From: Psychrobacter sp. PG1
GTDB lineage: Bacteria; Pseudomonadota; Gammaproteobacteria; Pseudomonadales; Moraxellaceae
NCBI RefSeq assembly: GCF_014897815.1
Contig: NZ_JABUZG010000083.1
Coordinates: 79,589-143,588 of the forward strand
Direction: 5' to 3'
DNA: 64,000 nt
Shown in pieces: positions 28,908-37,760 of this stretch (position 1 is the stretch's first letter; the number at the start of each line of letters is the position of its first letter). Below the pieces are notes generated by a model, which searched no databases, was not told the DNA's origin, and saw only the letters and a program-made list of their open reading frames with translations. A program made the translations under genes and the position numbers.

Positions 28908-29068
28908 AACTGAAAATCCTAATGGCGAGTAAAACAAAATGCTATTATAACAAAATCACGCAATCTTACTTGCAGTCTTTTTTGGTTTAGCCAGTTAAGC
29001 ATAATACGTTTGCCACGCTTTGACACGAGTTTCTTTCTGAGTTTATCTTTATCTATCAGGTCGCTTTT

Positions 29069-30622
29069 ATGATGCAACTGCCGTACAGTTTTGCGAAACG
29101 CCATCAAATTTTGGCCATACTTGCCATTGATCCTGAGCTGCCAGCGACTTTGGTGCTGACCAAAGCCACGCCATTATCAGCGATTAATGAGGCAGTGCGA
29201 TTTTTACAGCAGCAAGGTGTACGCGGTGTGCCCACTTATGAAAGCATCAGCGCCGATGACTTTGAAAAGCGCATGAACGCCGCTTATGCAGGCAATACTG
29301 GTGAGTCGCAGCATATTGCCGCTGGGCTCGAAGACCATCCTGATCTTGATAGTTTGGCAGATAGTGTCCCTGAAACTGAAGATCTGATGGATCAGCAAGA
29401 TGATGCGCCTATTATTCGTCTCATCAATGCATTGTTGTCCGAAGCCATACGTTTAAATGCCTCAGATATCCATATTGAAACCTTTGAAAAACGCTTAGTC
29501 GTTCGCTTTCGCGTTGACGGTGAATTAAAAGAAATTATCACGCCAAAACGCCAATTAGCGCCATTATTGGTGTCGCGTATCAAAGTCATGGCCAAGCTCG
29601 ATATCGCCGAAAAGCGTGTGCCACAAGATGGACGTATCAGCTTGCGCTTGGCAGGTCGTGAGGTTGATGTGCGGGTATCGACATTGCCATCAAGCTTTGG
29701 TGAACGCGTGGTTATGCGTCTATTAGATAAGCAAGCAGGTCGCCTGAATATGACGTATTTAGGGCTGTCTGATAACGATTATAGTGAGCTAAAACGCTTG
29801 ATTCATCGCCCACACGGCATTATTTTGGTGACAGGGCCGACAGGTTCAGGGAAAACCACGACGCTATATTCAGCACTGACCGACCTCAATGACCAAACCC
29901 GTAATATCTTGACCGCTGAAGATCCGATTGAGTTTCAGCTCGATGGCATTGGGCAAACGCAGGTTAATAATAAAGTCGATATGACTTTTGCCAAAAGTTT
30001 ACGTGCGATGTTACGCCAAGATCCGGACGTGGTGATGGTTGGTGAGATTCGCGATTTAGAAACGGCAGAGATTGCCGTACAAGCGTCGCTTACTGGACAT
30101 TTGGTTTTATCAACTTTGCATACCAACACCGCCATTGGTGCCGTCACGCGTCTGCAAGATATGGGCGTTGAGCCATTTTTATTATCGTCATCGCTGATTG
30201 GTGTCGTCGCCCAGCGCTTGGTGCGTACGTTATGCCCGCATTGTCATGGTTGGCAAGTGGCTGATAGTGAGCAAGCCAAATTATTTACTGAAATTGGTAT
30301 TGGATCAGTTTTAGAGAATGGTGCTGAAACTTTAACAACTACACCTATCAATCTACCCAGACCAGTTGGCTGCGACAAATGCAATCAATCAGGGTTTAAA
30401 GGACGGACGGCGATATATGAAGTGGTGCCCGTTGATGATACCTTGCGCCGTATGATTCATAGTAATACCGCCGAGTATGAGCTAGAGGAGTACGCACGTC
30501 AGCAGACACCGTCGATTCGTGCGGATGGGCTACATAAAGTCATTGCAGGTCGTACGACGTTAGAGGAAGTGCTACGAGTGACGAAAGAAAGCGCCCTAAC
30601 AGAGGACGCTTTGATTGTTTAA
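29069..30622 (+). CDS. gspE: Type II secretion ATPase GspE
   Basis: Cytoplasmic AAA-type ATPase that powers the type II secretion pseudopilus. The 517-residue protein has an N-terminal GspE domain (LPYSFAKRH), the Asp box SDIHIE, Walker A GPTGSGKTTTLYSAL, Walker B with VMVGEIRDLETAEI, a His box and a tetracysteine zinc site (CPHCH ... CDKCNQSGF). Those features fit GspE better than PilB. AGG lies about 8 bases before ATG 29069; ATG 29072 is an alternative. gspF and gspG are about 8-10 kb downstream, so the secretion genes are dispersed. Confidence 0.93.
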   Translation: MMQLPYSFAKRHQILAILAIDPELPATLVLTKATPLSAINEAVRFLQQQGVRGVPTYESISADDFEKRMNAAYAGNTGESQHIAAGLEDHPDLDSLADSVPETEDLMDQQDDAPIIRLINALLSEAIRLNASDIHIETFEKRLVVRFRVDGELKEIITPKRQLAPLLVSRIKVMAKLDIAEKRVPQDGRISLRLAGREVDVRVSTLPSSFGERVVMRLLDKQAGRLNMTYLGLSDNDYSELKRLIHRPHGIILVTGPTGSGKTTTLYSALTDLNDQTRNILTAEDPIEFQLDGIGQTQVNNKVDMTFAKSLRAMLRQDPDVVMVGEIRDLETAEIAVQASLTGHLVLSTLHTNTAIGAVTRLQDMGVEPFLLSSSLIGVVAQRLVRTLCPHCHGWQVADSEQAKLFTEIGIGSVLENGAETLTTTPINLPRPVGCDKCNQSGFKGRTAIYEVVPVDDTLRRMIHSNTAEYELEEYARQQTPSIRADGLHKVIAGRTTLEEVLRVTKESALTEDALIV

Positions 30623-30644
30623 GATAAGGCTATTAAAAAAACAG

Positions 30645-31133
30645 TTATTTTGCAGCGATACATTCAACTTCAACGCTGGCACCTGCCGCCAATTCAGCGA
30701 CGCCAAAGGCTGAACGTACCGGATAAGGTTTGGCCAATTCCGCTTTATAGACTTTATTAAAATCGTCAAAGTCGTCCATGTCTGTCAGCATCGCCATACA
30801 TTTGACGATGTCTGATTTTTGATAGCCGTACTTTAACAGGGTTTCATTGATATTATCCAATGTTTGCTTGGCTTCGGCTTTGACACCACCTTTGACCAAT
30901 TTGCCATCTTTAAAACCAATTTGTCCAGACATGTATAGCGTATCGCCCACCCGTACTGCTTCTGAAAAAGGATAATTACCGCCATCACCAAGAAACACAG
31001 GGCTAGATTTAGTCAGACTTGCGGTATTTGCCATTGGCGCCGCATTTGCTGTCATAGCAAGGCCTAGTGAGCACGCGCCCACGAGCAACGCCTTAGTTAA
31101 ATGGGCAGTCAATTTATGGGTAATCTTGGACAT
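30645..31133 (-). CDS. Exported RidA/YjgF family protein
   Basis: A RidA-fold protein of 162 residues that carries an N-terminal signal peptide: a basic start MSKITHKLTAHLTK, a hydrophobic core ALLVGACSLGLAM and a probable cleavage after ANA. The RidA body shows YMSGQIGF, the conserved Arg in YPVRSAFGV and the Glu of VEVECIA, so the imine deaminase site may be intact. Classical RidA is cytosolic and about 130 residues; the extra length here is the leader. ATG 31133 has AAGGAG 8 bases upstream, which decides the start. It converges on gspE, with 22 bases between. Confidence 0.85.
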   Translation of the reverse strand: MSKITHKLTAHLTKALLVGACSLGLAMTANAAPMANTASLTKSSPVFLGDGGNYPFSEAVRVGDTLYMSGQIGFKDGKLVKGGVKAEAKQTLDNINETLLKYGYQKSDIVKCMAMLTDMDDFDDFNKVYKAELAKPYPVRSAFGVAELAAGASVEVECIAAK

Positions 31134-31251
31134 CGCTGTCTCCTTATTATACGTTTTTTTCACAATTTTTCTAAATTCACTATACAAGTTTAACAAACAT
31201 AATGTCTCATCACACTAGATGACACATTATGTCTTACTTATGCTTAACCAG

Positions 31252-31953
31252 TTATTGGTCGTTTTGCTCAGCTTCGACTTCTGTTTTAGATTCAGTGTCA
31301 GCTTCTAGCGGCTTGTCGCTGGTCTTGCCCTGACGGCGGGCTTCTAATTCAGACTTAGGAATCCAAGCCCATGTCATCTCAACCACGATAGGGTCACGAT
31401 CACTGTCAGACTCACGGTCATGAATGACGCACGGAATCACCATTTCACCTTTTGGCGTATTTAGGATATCTAAGCGCTGTTCATCCGATAAAGACGCCAC
31501 TGCTGCAATTTGGCCTTTTTTAATCGGGCGATAAAAATTAACCGAGTACGATTTAATCAATAGTACGCGGTCAGAGGGTAGGTTTAAACCCAAAATAAAA
31601 CCGGTCGCTGTTTCGGCAAGTAAGGTAATGGCGACCGCATGAATAGAGCCAATATGATTTTGCACTGCTTTGGTATTGTTTAAGCTCACCACGACTTGGT
31701 TGGGTTCGACCGTTTCATAATAGACGCCCGTTGTGCCTACATATGGCACCACTTTACCAAAGGCTTTGGATAAAATGCTCGAGCGTGCGCTGGCAGGCAA
31801 GTATTTGGTAACAGATAACAGTTTGGTGAATTGATTGCTGATGGGCTTGAGCGTGCTGTTGGGTTTTTCAACGGGCGATCTTGTGCTGTCAGAGGTTTTG
31901 GCTGGCAATTTATTGGTTAGCTTGCTAGGGAGTTTTTTTAATAATCCTGACAT
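31252..31953 (-). CDS. DUF4442 hot-dog-fold protein (thioesterase-like)
   Basis: A 233-residue protein whose central part (about residues 60-200) fits the DUF4442 family of hot-dog-fold, thioesterase-like proteins: NTKAVQNHIGSIHAVAITLL, ETATGFILGLNLP and a strand FYRPIKKGQIAAVASL. The N-terminal 60 residues are Lys/Ser/Pro-rich and the C-terminal 30 are acidic and probably disordered. A substrate cannot be named. It lies between the exported RidA and the divergent McrBC pair. Confidence 0.75.
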   Translation of the reverse strand: MSGLLKKLPSKLTNKLPAKTSDSTRSPVEKPNSTLKPISNQFTKLLSVTKYLPASARSSILSKAFGKVVPYVGTTGVYYETVEPNQVVVSLNNTKAVQNHIGSIHAVAITLLAETATGFILGLNLPSDRVLLIKSYSVNFYRPIKKGQIAAVASLSDEQRLDILNTPKGEMVIPCVIHDRESDSDRDPIVVEMTWAWIPKSELEARRQGKTSDKPLEADTESKTEVEAEQNDQ

Positions 31954-32300
31954 ACAAAATTCCTTAATGTAGATAGATTAAATGACGCTTTGAGTGTTAT
32001 ATATTTCATCATAGCAGCTGATAGGATGCCTATTGTGCAAGCTGCCATGCTTACTATGGTACATTAACCGCCGTCTGCCTACTATTATTAGCATGAACTG
32101 CTGCGCTTATAAAATAGGGCTAACGTCATGATACCCTAGATGCTAGGAATGCTATCGCTCAATGCAATATCGTATCACTCAGATGCTTTCATAAACAGTG
32201 CTGCTGGATGCCATAAAGACAGCCACGCTATAATGATGACATTTTAGCGTATCTTATCGATTATTTTTCTTATTTCCTTTTTTTTATGCTGGATGAAGTT
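31954..32300. other. Divergent spacer DUF4442 / mcrB
   Basis: About 350 bases without a supported gene. A TATAAT at 32229-32234 lies 67 bases before the mcrB start but lacks a convincing -35. Nothing else was recognised. Confidence 0.4.
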
Positions 32301-33779
32301 ATGCCTGACACGTCAATTCATGTGCCGACCAATATCATTTATACAGGCGTTGCTGGTACGGGGAAAACCTATCGACTGTTACAAATTGCTAAGCGATATA
32401 CCGACTATCTGCCGAGAGCCGATGAGGCAGATTTGTTGGGGCAGCTATTGCAAGAGCTTAGCTGGCGTGAAATCGTATGCTTGGTACTTTTGGATTTTCA
32501 ATCTAAACACCAAGACTTGGTAAAAGTGCCTGAAATCGTCAATCATGCGTTTTTTGTCGCGAAAGCGGCGCAGAATGCCCGCGAAAAAAACTTAAGCAAT
32601 ACGGCTTGGTCTGTCCTTCAAATGCATAGCCCTACCAATTCAAAAACTGTGACTTATAAAAACCGTGTCAGCCAAGCCTATTTTGATAAAGATGAGGGCG
32701 GTGCGTGGTATTTGCTGCCAGAAAGCTTTGAGTTATTAACAGAGCTATCGCAGCAACTTGCCGAATTTCAGCAGGCGCAGCGTGATAACAGTATCAATCA
32801 AAGCCAAGCTAATCCAAATCAAGGTTTTAGCCAGCAGCGCTTTACCATGGTCAGCTTCCATCAAGCGTATGGCTATGAAGAGTTTGTCGAAGGCATTCGT
32901 CCTGTCATGGCAGCGTCTAATCATGCAATGAATAGCTCATCTCAAATGAATAGCTCATCTCAAATGAATTACGCCATTCAAGATGGTGCATTCTTAAAAC
33001 TGTGTCAACGGGCAGCAAATGATCCAGAGCAGCGTTATGCCATCTTAATTGATGAGATCAATCGCGCCAACGTGTCACGAGTATTTGGCGAGCTACTCAG
33101 TCTAATTGAGCCAGACAAACGGGCTGGCATGGCAAACGCGATGACCGTTCATTTGGCCTATTCTGGACGGGCTTTTAGCATCCCTGCCAACATTGATATT
33201 TATGCCACGATGAACACCCAAGATCACTCTTTAGCACCACTTGATATGGCATTACGTCGGCGCTTTCGTTTTATTGAATGTCCACCGCAACCAGAATTAT
33301 TACCCATCATTCATGTGCCCCAAAACTCAGAAACTGACAGTCCAGCGGCGATGGTAGATTTGGCAAAGCTATTAGCTGGTTTGAATAATCGCATCATGCA
33401 AACAGTGGGAATGGAAGCGCAATTAGGTCATGCTTTTTTATGGTCAGTGACGAATCTTGGACAATTGCAAGCGGTGTTGGTCGAACAAATCATTCCGCAG
33501 TTAATGCAAGCGACGGGTGGGCAAGAGGGTACTTTGCAATATATCTTTAGAGATGAGCAGCAGTCACTGCAAGCACAGTTTATTCATGATAGTCATGCAT
33601 CGAGCAATAACAGTGCGAGTGACCAAGTAAATTCGAGTAATCAAAATCCGCTGTTTACTGGTCAAAATGCATTTTTCGGTCAGTCTATAAGCACTGCTGG
33701 CTATAAGATAAATGCCGACCTCATTACGGGGGTAGGCGATTTTGCCAAACCTACTGTCTATCAACGTTTATATCCATAA
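32301..33779 (+). CDS. McrB-like AAA+ GTPase/ATPase with domain inserted in the motor
   Basis: The motor subunit of a McrBC-type restriction system, 492 residues. Visible motor motifs are the P-loop GVAGTGKT (residues 16-23), the FHQAYGYEEFVEGIRP block (186-201), Walker B with ILIDEINRANVSRVFGELL (about 248-266) and the McrB sensor MNTQDHSLAPLDMALRRRF. No DNA-recognition domain precedes the P-loop. Instead about 150 residues, roughly 30-180, with a helix-rich, winged-helix-like character (SWREIVCLVLLD; VPEIVNHAFF; NRVSQAYF) stand between Walker A and the FHxxYxYEEF block. An 18-bp tandem duplication repeats NSSSQM. ATG 32301 has GGA upstream; ATG 32286 is five codons longer without any site. 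The partner gene follows after 12 bases. Confidence 0.85.
   Translation: MPDTSIHVPTNIIYTGVAGTGKTYRLLQIAKRYTDYLPRADEADLLGQLLQELSWREIVCLVLLDFQSKHQDLVKVPEIVNHAFFVAKAAQNAREKNLSNTAWSVLQMHSPTNSKTVTYKNRVSQAYFDKDEGGAWYLLPESFELLTELSQQLAEFQQAQRDNSINQSQANPNQGFSQQRFTMVSFHQAYGYEEFVEGIRPVMAASNHAMNSSSQMNSSSQMNYAIQDGAFLKLCQRAANDPEQRYAILIDEINRANVSRVFGELLSLIEPDKRAGMANAMTVHLAYSGRAFSIPANIDIYATMNTQDHSLAPLDMALRRRFRFIECPPQPELLPIIHVPQNSETDSPAAMVDLAKLLAGLNNRIMQTVGMEAQLGHAFLWSVTNLGQLQAVLVEQIIPQLMQATGGQEGTLQYIFRDEQQSLQAQFIHDSHASSNNSASDQVNSSNQNPLFTGQNAFFGQSISTAGYKINADLITGVGDFAKPTVYQRLYP
32928..32963 (+). repeat. Exact 18-bp tandem duplication in mcrB-like gene
   Basis: The unit atgaatagctcatctcaa occurs at 32928-32945 and 32946-32963 without mismatch, with a partial third (atgaat). 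It is in frame and lies between the FHxxYxYEEF block and Walker B, so it lengthens a Ser/Gln/Asn-rich linker. Confidence 0.9.
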
Positions 33780-33791
33780 AGGTGCTCAGCG

Positions 33792-35387
33792 TTGATAAAT
33801 AATAGTTTTAGTCATAAAGTCATAGCCAATAATATTGACAGTGCTAACGTTAATGCGTTTGATGTAAATACCATCACTGTGTTTGAACACCAGCGTCTAA
33901 CAGTGCATGACTTCTTACGGATATCTGATTTCCATTGGTTGATGGCGCAAGAGTTTGCGGTCTTTAGCATTAAGCGCAGACAGGGACAATGGCAGTTAAA
34001 AGTCGGACATTATATAGGGGTTATTTTACTGCCCAGCGGCATGACGCTTGAGATATTACCCAAACTCGCGGCAAAAACTTCTAGGGCTCAAGTCGCGCAG
34101 CAATCATACCTTTCACAGAATGCTAGTCATCGCCATGCCAGTCATCGCCCCGATATCAGGCAAACTCGCCAATGGGTGCAGGACATGCTATCGGATTTGA
34201 CCAATAGCAGTCATGCCAAAAATAAGCTACCCAATACAAAAAATCTAGGTCAATTTAGCAGTCAATTGTCGCCGCTATCGATAGCTGTACTGCCATTGTC
34301 AGATTGGCTTATCACGCAGTTTTTGCAGCGGCTGGCTCATTATCGACCAAGCAAACACTATCAGACGCAGGTCGATAATCAAGCATCGATACAAGGTCGA
34401 CTTCTCATCAAAGAACAAATGCGCCACAACAGCATGCAGCCGCATAAGTTTGTCTGTGAGAGCAGTATACTGAGCCAAGACATGCTAGGTAATCGGCTGA
34501 TTAAGAGCACGTTGATTTTGCTGACACCTTTATTTTTTCAATCAACGCTATCGAAAGCAGATGCGCCTAAATTTTTGCAGGCTTGGCAGCGAGTAGCGGC
34601 GTTGAGTTATCAAGAGCTGACACAGTTAGAGTCGATATACAAGCAAGCAAAGCGTCAGTTAGCCGTGCAACCGCTTCGAGCACCGCAACTACAGGCTGCT
34701 CAGCAATTGTTAGATATGGCTTATTGGTTACTAAGGCAGTCCAATGTGACAACAGGTAATGGTATTGCGCTAAATAAACCATCTAGGCAAAATCTGTCCT
34801 CTCCGCGTTTATGCTTGCTGATTGATATGAATCAAGCCTTTGAGCAATGGGCAAGCCTGCGCATTGCCTCGATGTTTCAGCAAGTGAGTCAACAATATCA
34901 GCCGTTATATCAAACGCAAAGTATCTGGCTAACGGATGCAGAAGGGCGCGCATGTCTGTCTATACGACCTGATTTGCTCATATATAAAACTAATGCTAAT
35001 GATAATTGTCACAATCAGAATGGCACTGCGGTTATTGAAGCTAGAGAAAAAGGTCACTATAGCCATGTCATCGATATTAAATGGAAGCATTTATCGCAGA
35101 CAGCCAGCATTAGTGCCAGTGATGCTTATCAACTGATGAGTTACGCTCAGGCCTATCAAGCAGGGCAGGTGTGGCTGATTTACCCAGTACAAGATAATGA
35201 GCGGTTACCAGTTGCGCTCAGCCAACAAGTGCATGATTATAAAAAGACTGATGGCGCTAACAACCATGATAATAGCCATAATGCTACTGATGAAAAAGTG
35301 AGTCCTGCGCCATTGTGGCTCGTACCATTCAATGTTCTTACTGGTACGATAAACGGCAGCTTGCTTCCTGATTGGAATAGAGTATAA
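33792..35387 (+). CDS. McrC-like restriction subunit (PD-(D/E)xK nuclease)
   Basis: The nuclease partner of the upstream McrB-like protein, 531 residues. The N-terminal part has the McrC pattern (VGHYIGVILLPSGMTLEILPK). The C-terminal part has the nuclease signature RPDLLIY followed by VIDIKWKHL, that is D...DxK. Most McrC proteins are 350-450 residues, so this one is long; linkers rich in Gln, Asn and His account for part of it. The start is TTG 33792, with AAGGTG 8 bases upstream; no ATG with a site exists nearby. With its partner it should cleave foreign, probably modified, DNA. Confidence 0.82.
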   Translation: MINNSFSHKVIANNIDSANVNAFDVNTITVFEHQRLTVHDFLRISDFHWLMAQEFAVFSIKRRQGQWQLKVGHYIGVILLPSGMTLEILPKLAAKTSRAQVAQQSYLSQNASHRHASHRPDIRQTRQWVQDMLSDLTNSSHAKNKLPNTKNLGQFSSQLSPLSIAVLPLSDWLITQFLQRLAHYRPSKHYQTQVDNQASIQGRLLIKEQMRHNSMQPHKFVCESSILSQDMLGNRLIKSTLILLTPLFFQSTLSKADAPKFLQAWQRVAALSYQELTQLESIYKQAKRQLAVQPLRAPQLQAAQQLLDMAYWLLRQSNVTTGNGIALNKPSRQNLSSPRLCLLIDMNQAFEQWASLRIASMFQQVSQQYQPLYQTQSIWLTDAEGRACLSIRPDLLIYKTNANDNCHNQNGTAVIEAREKGHYSHVIDIKWKHLSQTASISASDAYQLMSYAQAYQAGQVWLIYPVQDNERLPVALSQQVHDYKKTDGANNHDNSHNATDEKVSPAPLWLVPFNVLTGTINGSLLPDWNRV

Positions 35388-35433
35388 TGAGCGCTGTCGA
35401 TGAGTAAGTAGCACTTAGCATCGTGGAGAAAAG

Positions 35434-35472
35434 GATTTATCATAGTGGTTTTTATGATAAATGAGCGTTTTT
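35434..35472 (+). terminator. Possible terminator after mcrC-like gene
   Basis: Arms atttatcat (35435-35443) and atgataaat (35454-35462) form a hairpin; a T6 run follows at about 35467-35472. Confidence 0.5.
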
Positions 35473-35514
35473 TAAGTAATTTAGCAGTTTTTTTAAATTA
35501 ATTAAAAATAGGTG

Positions 35515-35543
35515 TTGACACCATCGGCTTTTCCCCTTAATAT
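35515..35543 (+). promoter_or_regulatory. Sigma-70 promoter of the tRNA cluster
   Basis: A perfect -35 TTGACA (35515-35520), a 17-base spacer and a near-perfect -10 TAATAT (35538-35543). The next bases gtgcacctcg form a G+C-rich discriminator of the type found in stable-RNA promoters under stringent control. The first tRNA begins 87 bases downstream. It is the clearest sigma-70 promoter in the window. Confidence 0.85.
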
Positions 35544-35630
35544 GTGCACCTCGATAGCAAGGAACGTTAACAAGTTAGTGGCATTGCCAACAACGAGTTA
35601 ATCAACAAACTATCGTGATAATAGACATTT

Positions 35631-35707
<77 letters not shown>

Positions 35708-35718
35708 TCTATTTTTAA

Positions 35719-35739
35719 GAGCCTTACAGGCTTTTTTTT
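35719..35739 (+). terminator. Weak terminator-like hairpin after tRNA-Pro
   Basis: A 4-bp stem agcc / ggct with a short loop is followed by an eight-T run. It may partly separate tRNA-Pro from the next two tRNAs or act as a processing site. Confidence 0.4.
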
Positions 35740-35803
35740 ATGTATAATGGTTTAGTTTTTGATATATTTAAAACTTGCTTTAGTATATAAAAGTCCTCTA
35801 AGA

Positions 35804-35880
35804 GCGCCTGTAGCTCAGCTGGATAGAGCATCTCCCTTCTAAGGAGGTGGCCGCAGGTTCGAATCCTGCCAGGCGCACCA
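35804..35880 (+). tRNA. tRNA-Arg (TCT)
   Basis: A 77-base cloverleaf including CCA. The acceptor arms gcgcctg / caggcgc pair fully. The anticodon stem tctcc / ggagg encloses cttctaa, giving anticodon TCT for AGA/AGG codons. The T-loop ttcgaat is standard. Confidence 0.97.
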
Positions 35881-35918
35881 TTTAGCCTGCAAATCTTGCC
35901 TTATCAGGCAATAGTTAT

Positions 35919-35995
35919 GGCGGTTGTAGCTCAGTTGGTAGAGCCCCGGGTTGTGATCTCGGTTGTCGTGGGTTCGAGTCCCATCAGTCGCCCCA
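35919..35995 (+). tRNA. tRNA-His (GTG)
   Basis: A 77-base cloverleaf including the encoded extra 5' G (G-1 at 35919) that identifies tRNA-His, and CCA at the 3' end. The anticodon loop ttgtgat gives GTG. The acceptor stem contains two G-T wobble pairs. Without G-1 it starts at 35920. A coding remnant on the other strand begins five bases after the CCA. Confidence 0.97.
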
Positions 35996-36533
35996 TATTT
36001 TATTCTGCATTATCCTCTTCCTCTTCTTGTTCTATCTCATTATAAAAACCTTGTTCTAAATAATAATACTTGCCATTTTTGGCTTTTTTTTGTGCCTGTA
36101 TGATTGGTTTTAACCTATCTTACCCCCTGCGATTAAAATTTGTAGACTCATCAACCCTTTGATTGTCTATTGATTTACTGGCCTTTTGTCTCATTTATTT
36201 TTATTATGGGTTCTCTTTCGAGACGCTCGCTATCTCTGTATGTGCCTTGAACCTGCTTTGTTATTCTTTAACCGCCTTTATATAGAATAGCAAAATATAG
36301 AATAACAAAGGCAACGCTTTTAGTGATGCATCATGATAAGGTCTTAAAGCCCGTTGATATATTAGGTCATCCATTAAGAAGTGATCCATTGAAAATGATA
36401 CGAGTGTTAAGAAAATTAAAGGTCAGTTAAAAAATATATTGAATAGATTTAGTAAGCCTAAGACCGTAGTAGGGATGTGAGTGCTTGTTTGAGATGCGCT
36501 GCTATGGATCTTATATTATTGAGGAAGTGATTG
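35996..36533. other. Spacer between tRNA-His and AraC-type regulator
   Basis: About 540 bases with no intact gene. The first 120 bases hold the coding remnant; the rest is A+T-rich, with an inverted pair tatagaata / aaatatagaataac around 36280-36306 that is too weak to interpret. Confidence 0.45.
36000..36119 (-). pseudogene. C-terminal coding remnant abutting tRNA-His
   Basis: On the minus strand a 39-codon open stretch ends in TAA at 36000-36002 and reads DRLKPIIQAQKKAKNGKYYY followed by an acidic tail ending EEEEDNAE. It has no start codon and is closed upstream by a stop, so it looks like the 3' end of a lost or frameshifted gene. The codon pattern and charged tail look coding. The family is unknown to me. 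Its position right at the 3' end of a tRNA suggests the trace of an integrated element, which is inference. Confidence 0.4.
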
Positions 36534-37469
36534 ATGGACGCATTGAGCGTATTGCTACAAAACGTGCATTTGTTTGAAACCAAGTATTATCGTTTGAATG
36601 GGACTGGTAATTGGTCTTATTCCATCACTAGACAAGATACGATTTTATTTTATTTAGTGATGTCTGGGAGCTTTTGTATCGACGTCGGCAATGGTTTGCG
36701 ACAGGCTCACGCAGGCGATATGATTATGATTCCCAGTGCCCATAAGCATGTGAGCTATGCCTTAGATCATAATGGTGACGATGCGCTACCGCTAGATGAG
36801 TTGCTGACTCATTGTAAGGAAAACACCCTTGATATCGATGGCAACGGTGATCCTAACTCGTCTTTGATATTGATTGAATGCAAGTATGATAAAGAAATGA
36901 TACGTCCTTTGTTATCTGTGCTGCCTGCGATTTTGCCTGAAATCAACGATGAGTCTGACGGTAGGTTTGAGGTCATTGATGTCGAGATTAAGCTGCTGAC
37001 CTTAGAAGCCGAGCGTGAGCGCATGGGTAAGACCGCAATCATCAATCATTGGGCAAGTATTATGATGATTGAATGTTTGCGGGTTTATATTGAAAGTTTG
37101 CCTGAGGCCACAGAAAATTGGCTAAAAGCCATGAAAGACCCGTTTTTGACCAAGGCGTTAGCAGCGATGCATCAAGCGCCCAATCAAAACTGGACCATTC
37201 ATAAGCTGGCTGAAGTCGCAGGAATGTCACGCTCAAGCTTTGCGCAGCGCTTTAAAGATACAGTTGGTATGCCGCCGTTGACCTATCTCATTGACTATCG
37301 CTTGCGCTTGGCGGCTCGTTATCTACGCTTGCAGCAAAACAGTATTGGCCGTATCAGTGAGTTGGTTGGCTATGCGTCAGATTCGACCTTTAGTCAAGCA
37401 TTCAAGCGCGTTTATGGGGTATCTCCAAAAGCCTATCGCCAACAATATCAACAAGAAAACATCGCATAG
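36534..37469 (+). CDS. AraC-family transcriptional regulator with cupin sensor domain
   Basis: A 311-residue regulator. The N-terminal part (about 1-190) fits the cupin sensor domain of the AraC group often fused to alcohol- or metabolite-responsive regulators (LFYLVMSGSFCIDVGNGLR; HAGDMIMIPSAHKH). The C-terminal part has two helix-turn-helix motifs: WTIHKLAEVAGMSRSSFAQR and ISELVGYASDSTFSQAFKRV. ATG 36534 follows GAGGAAG by about 7 bases; TTG 36531 is less likely. No target gene is evident. A strong terminator follows. Confidence 0.9.
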   Translation: MDALSVLLQNVHLFETKYYRLNGTGNWSYSITRQDTILFYLVMSGSFCIDVGNGLRQAHAGDMIMIPSAHKHVSYALDHNGDDALPLDELLTHCKENTLDIDGNGDPNSSLILIECKYDKEMIRPLLSVLPAILPEINDESDGRFEVIDVEIKLLTLEAERERMGKTAIINHWASIMMIECLRVYIESLPEATENWLKAMKDPFLTKALAAMHQAPNQNWTIHKLAEVAGMSRSSFAQRFKDTVGMPPLTYLIDYRLRLAARYLRLQQNSIGRISELVGYASDSTFSQAFKRVYGVSPKAYRQQYQQENIA

Positions 37470-37487
37470 CGTATCGTTAATACACCA

Positions 37488-37527
37488 TAAAAGCGTTAAG
37501 GTTGCCATTAGGCCCTTAACGCTTTTT
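37488..37527 (+). terminator. Terminator after AraC-type regulator
   Basis: Arms aaagcgttaag and cttaacgcttt enclose about 13 bases and are followed by T6. This is a strong rho-independent terminator. Confidence 0.9.
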
Positions 37528-37760
37528 TGTTTTCTCATGGTGAAGTATGAGACTTCCATGAAGATATTTCGTCTATGGTTGACAGGTGTTGATAGAGAGT
37601 ATTTTGACGATGGACAGCTGACAATGTGCTTGTGTTCAGGTACTATGGAATAATGAGTCATTTAGGCGCAAACGCTTGTTTTTAGCGTAAGATATGTCAC
37701 TGTATGGTGGTCAGATCGTTTGTTCTAAATGATATTTATTTTTGCTGCTGATGGTATGTT

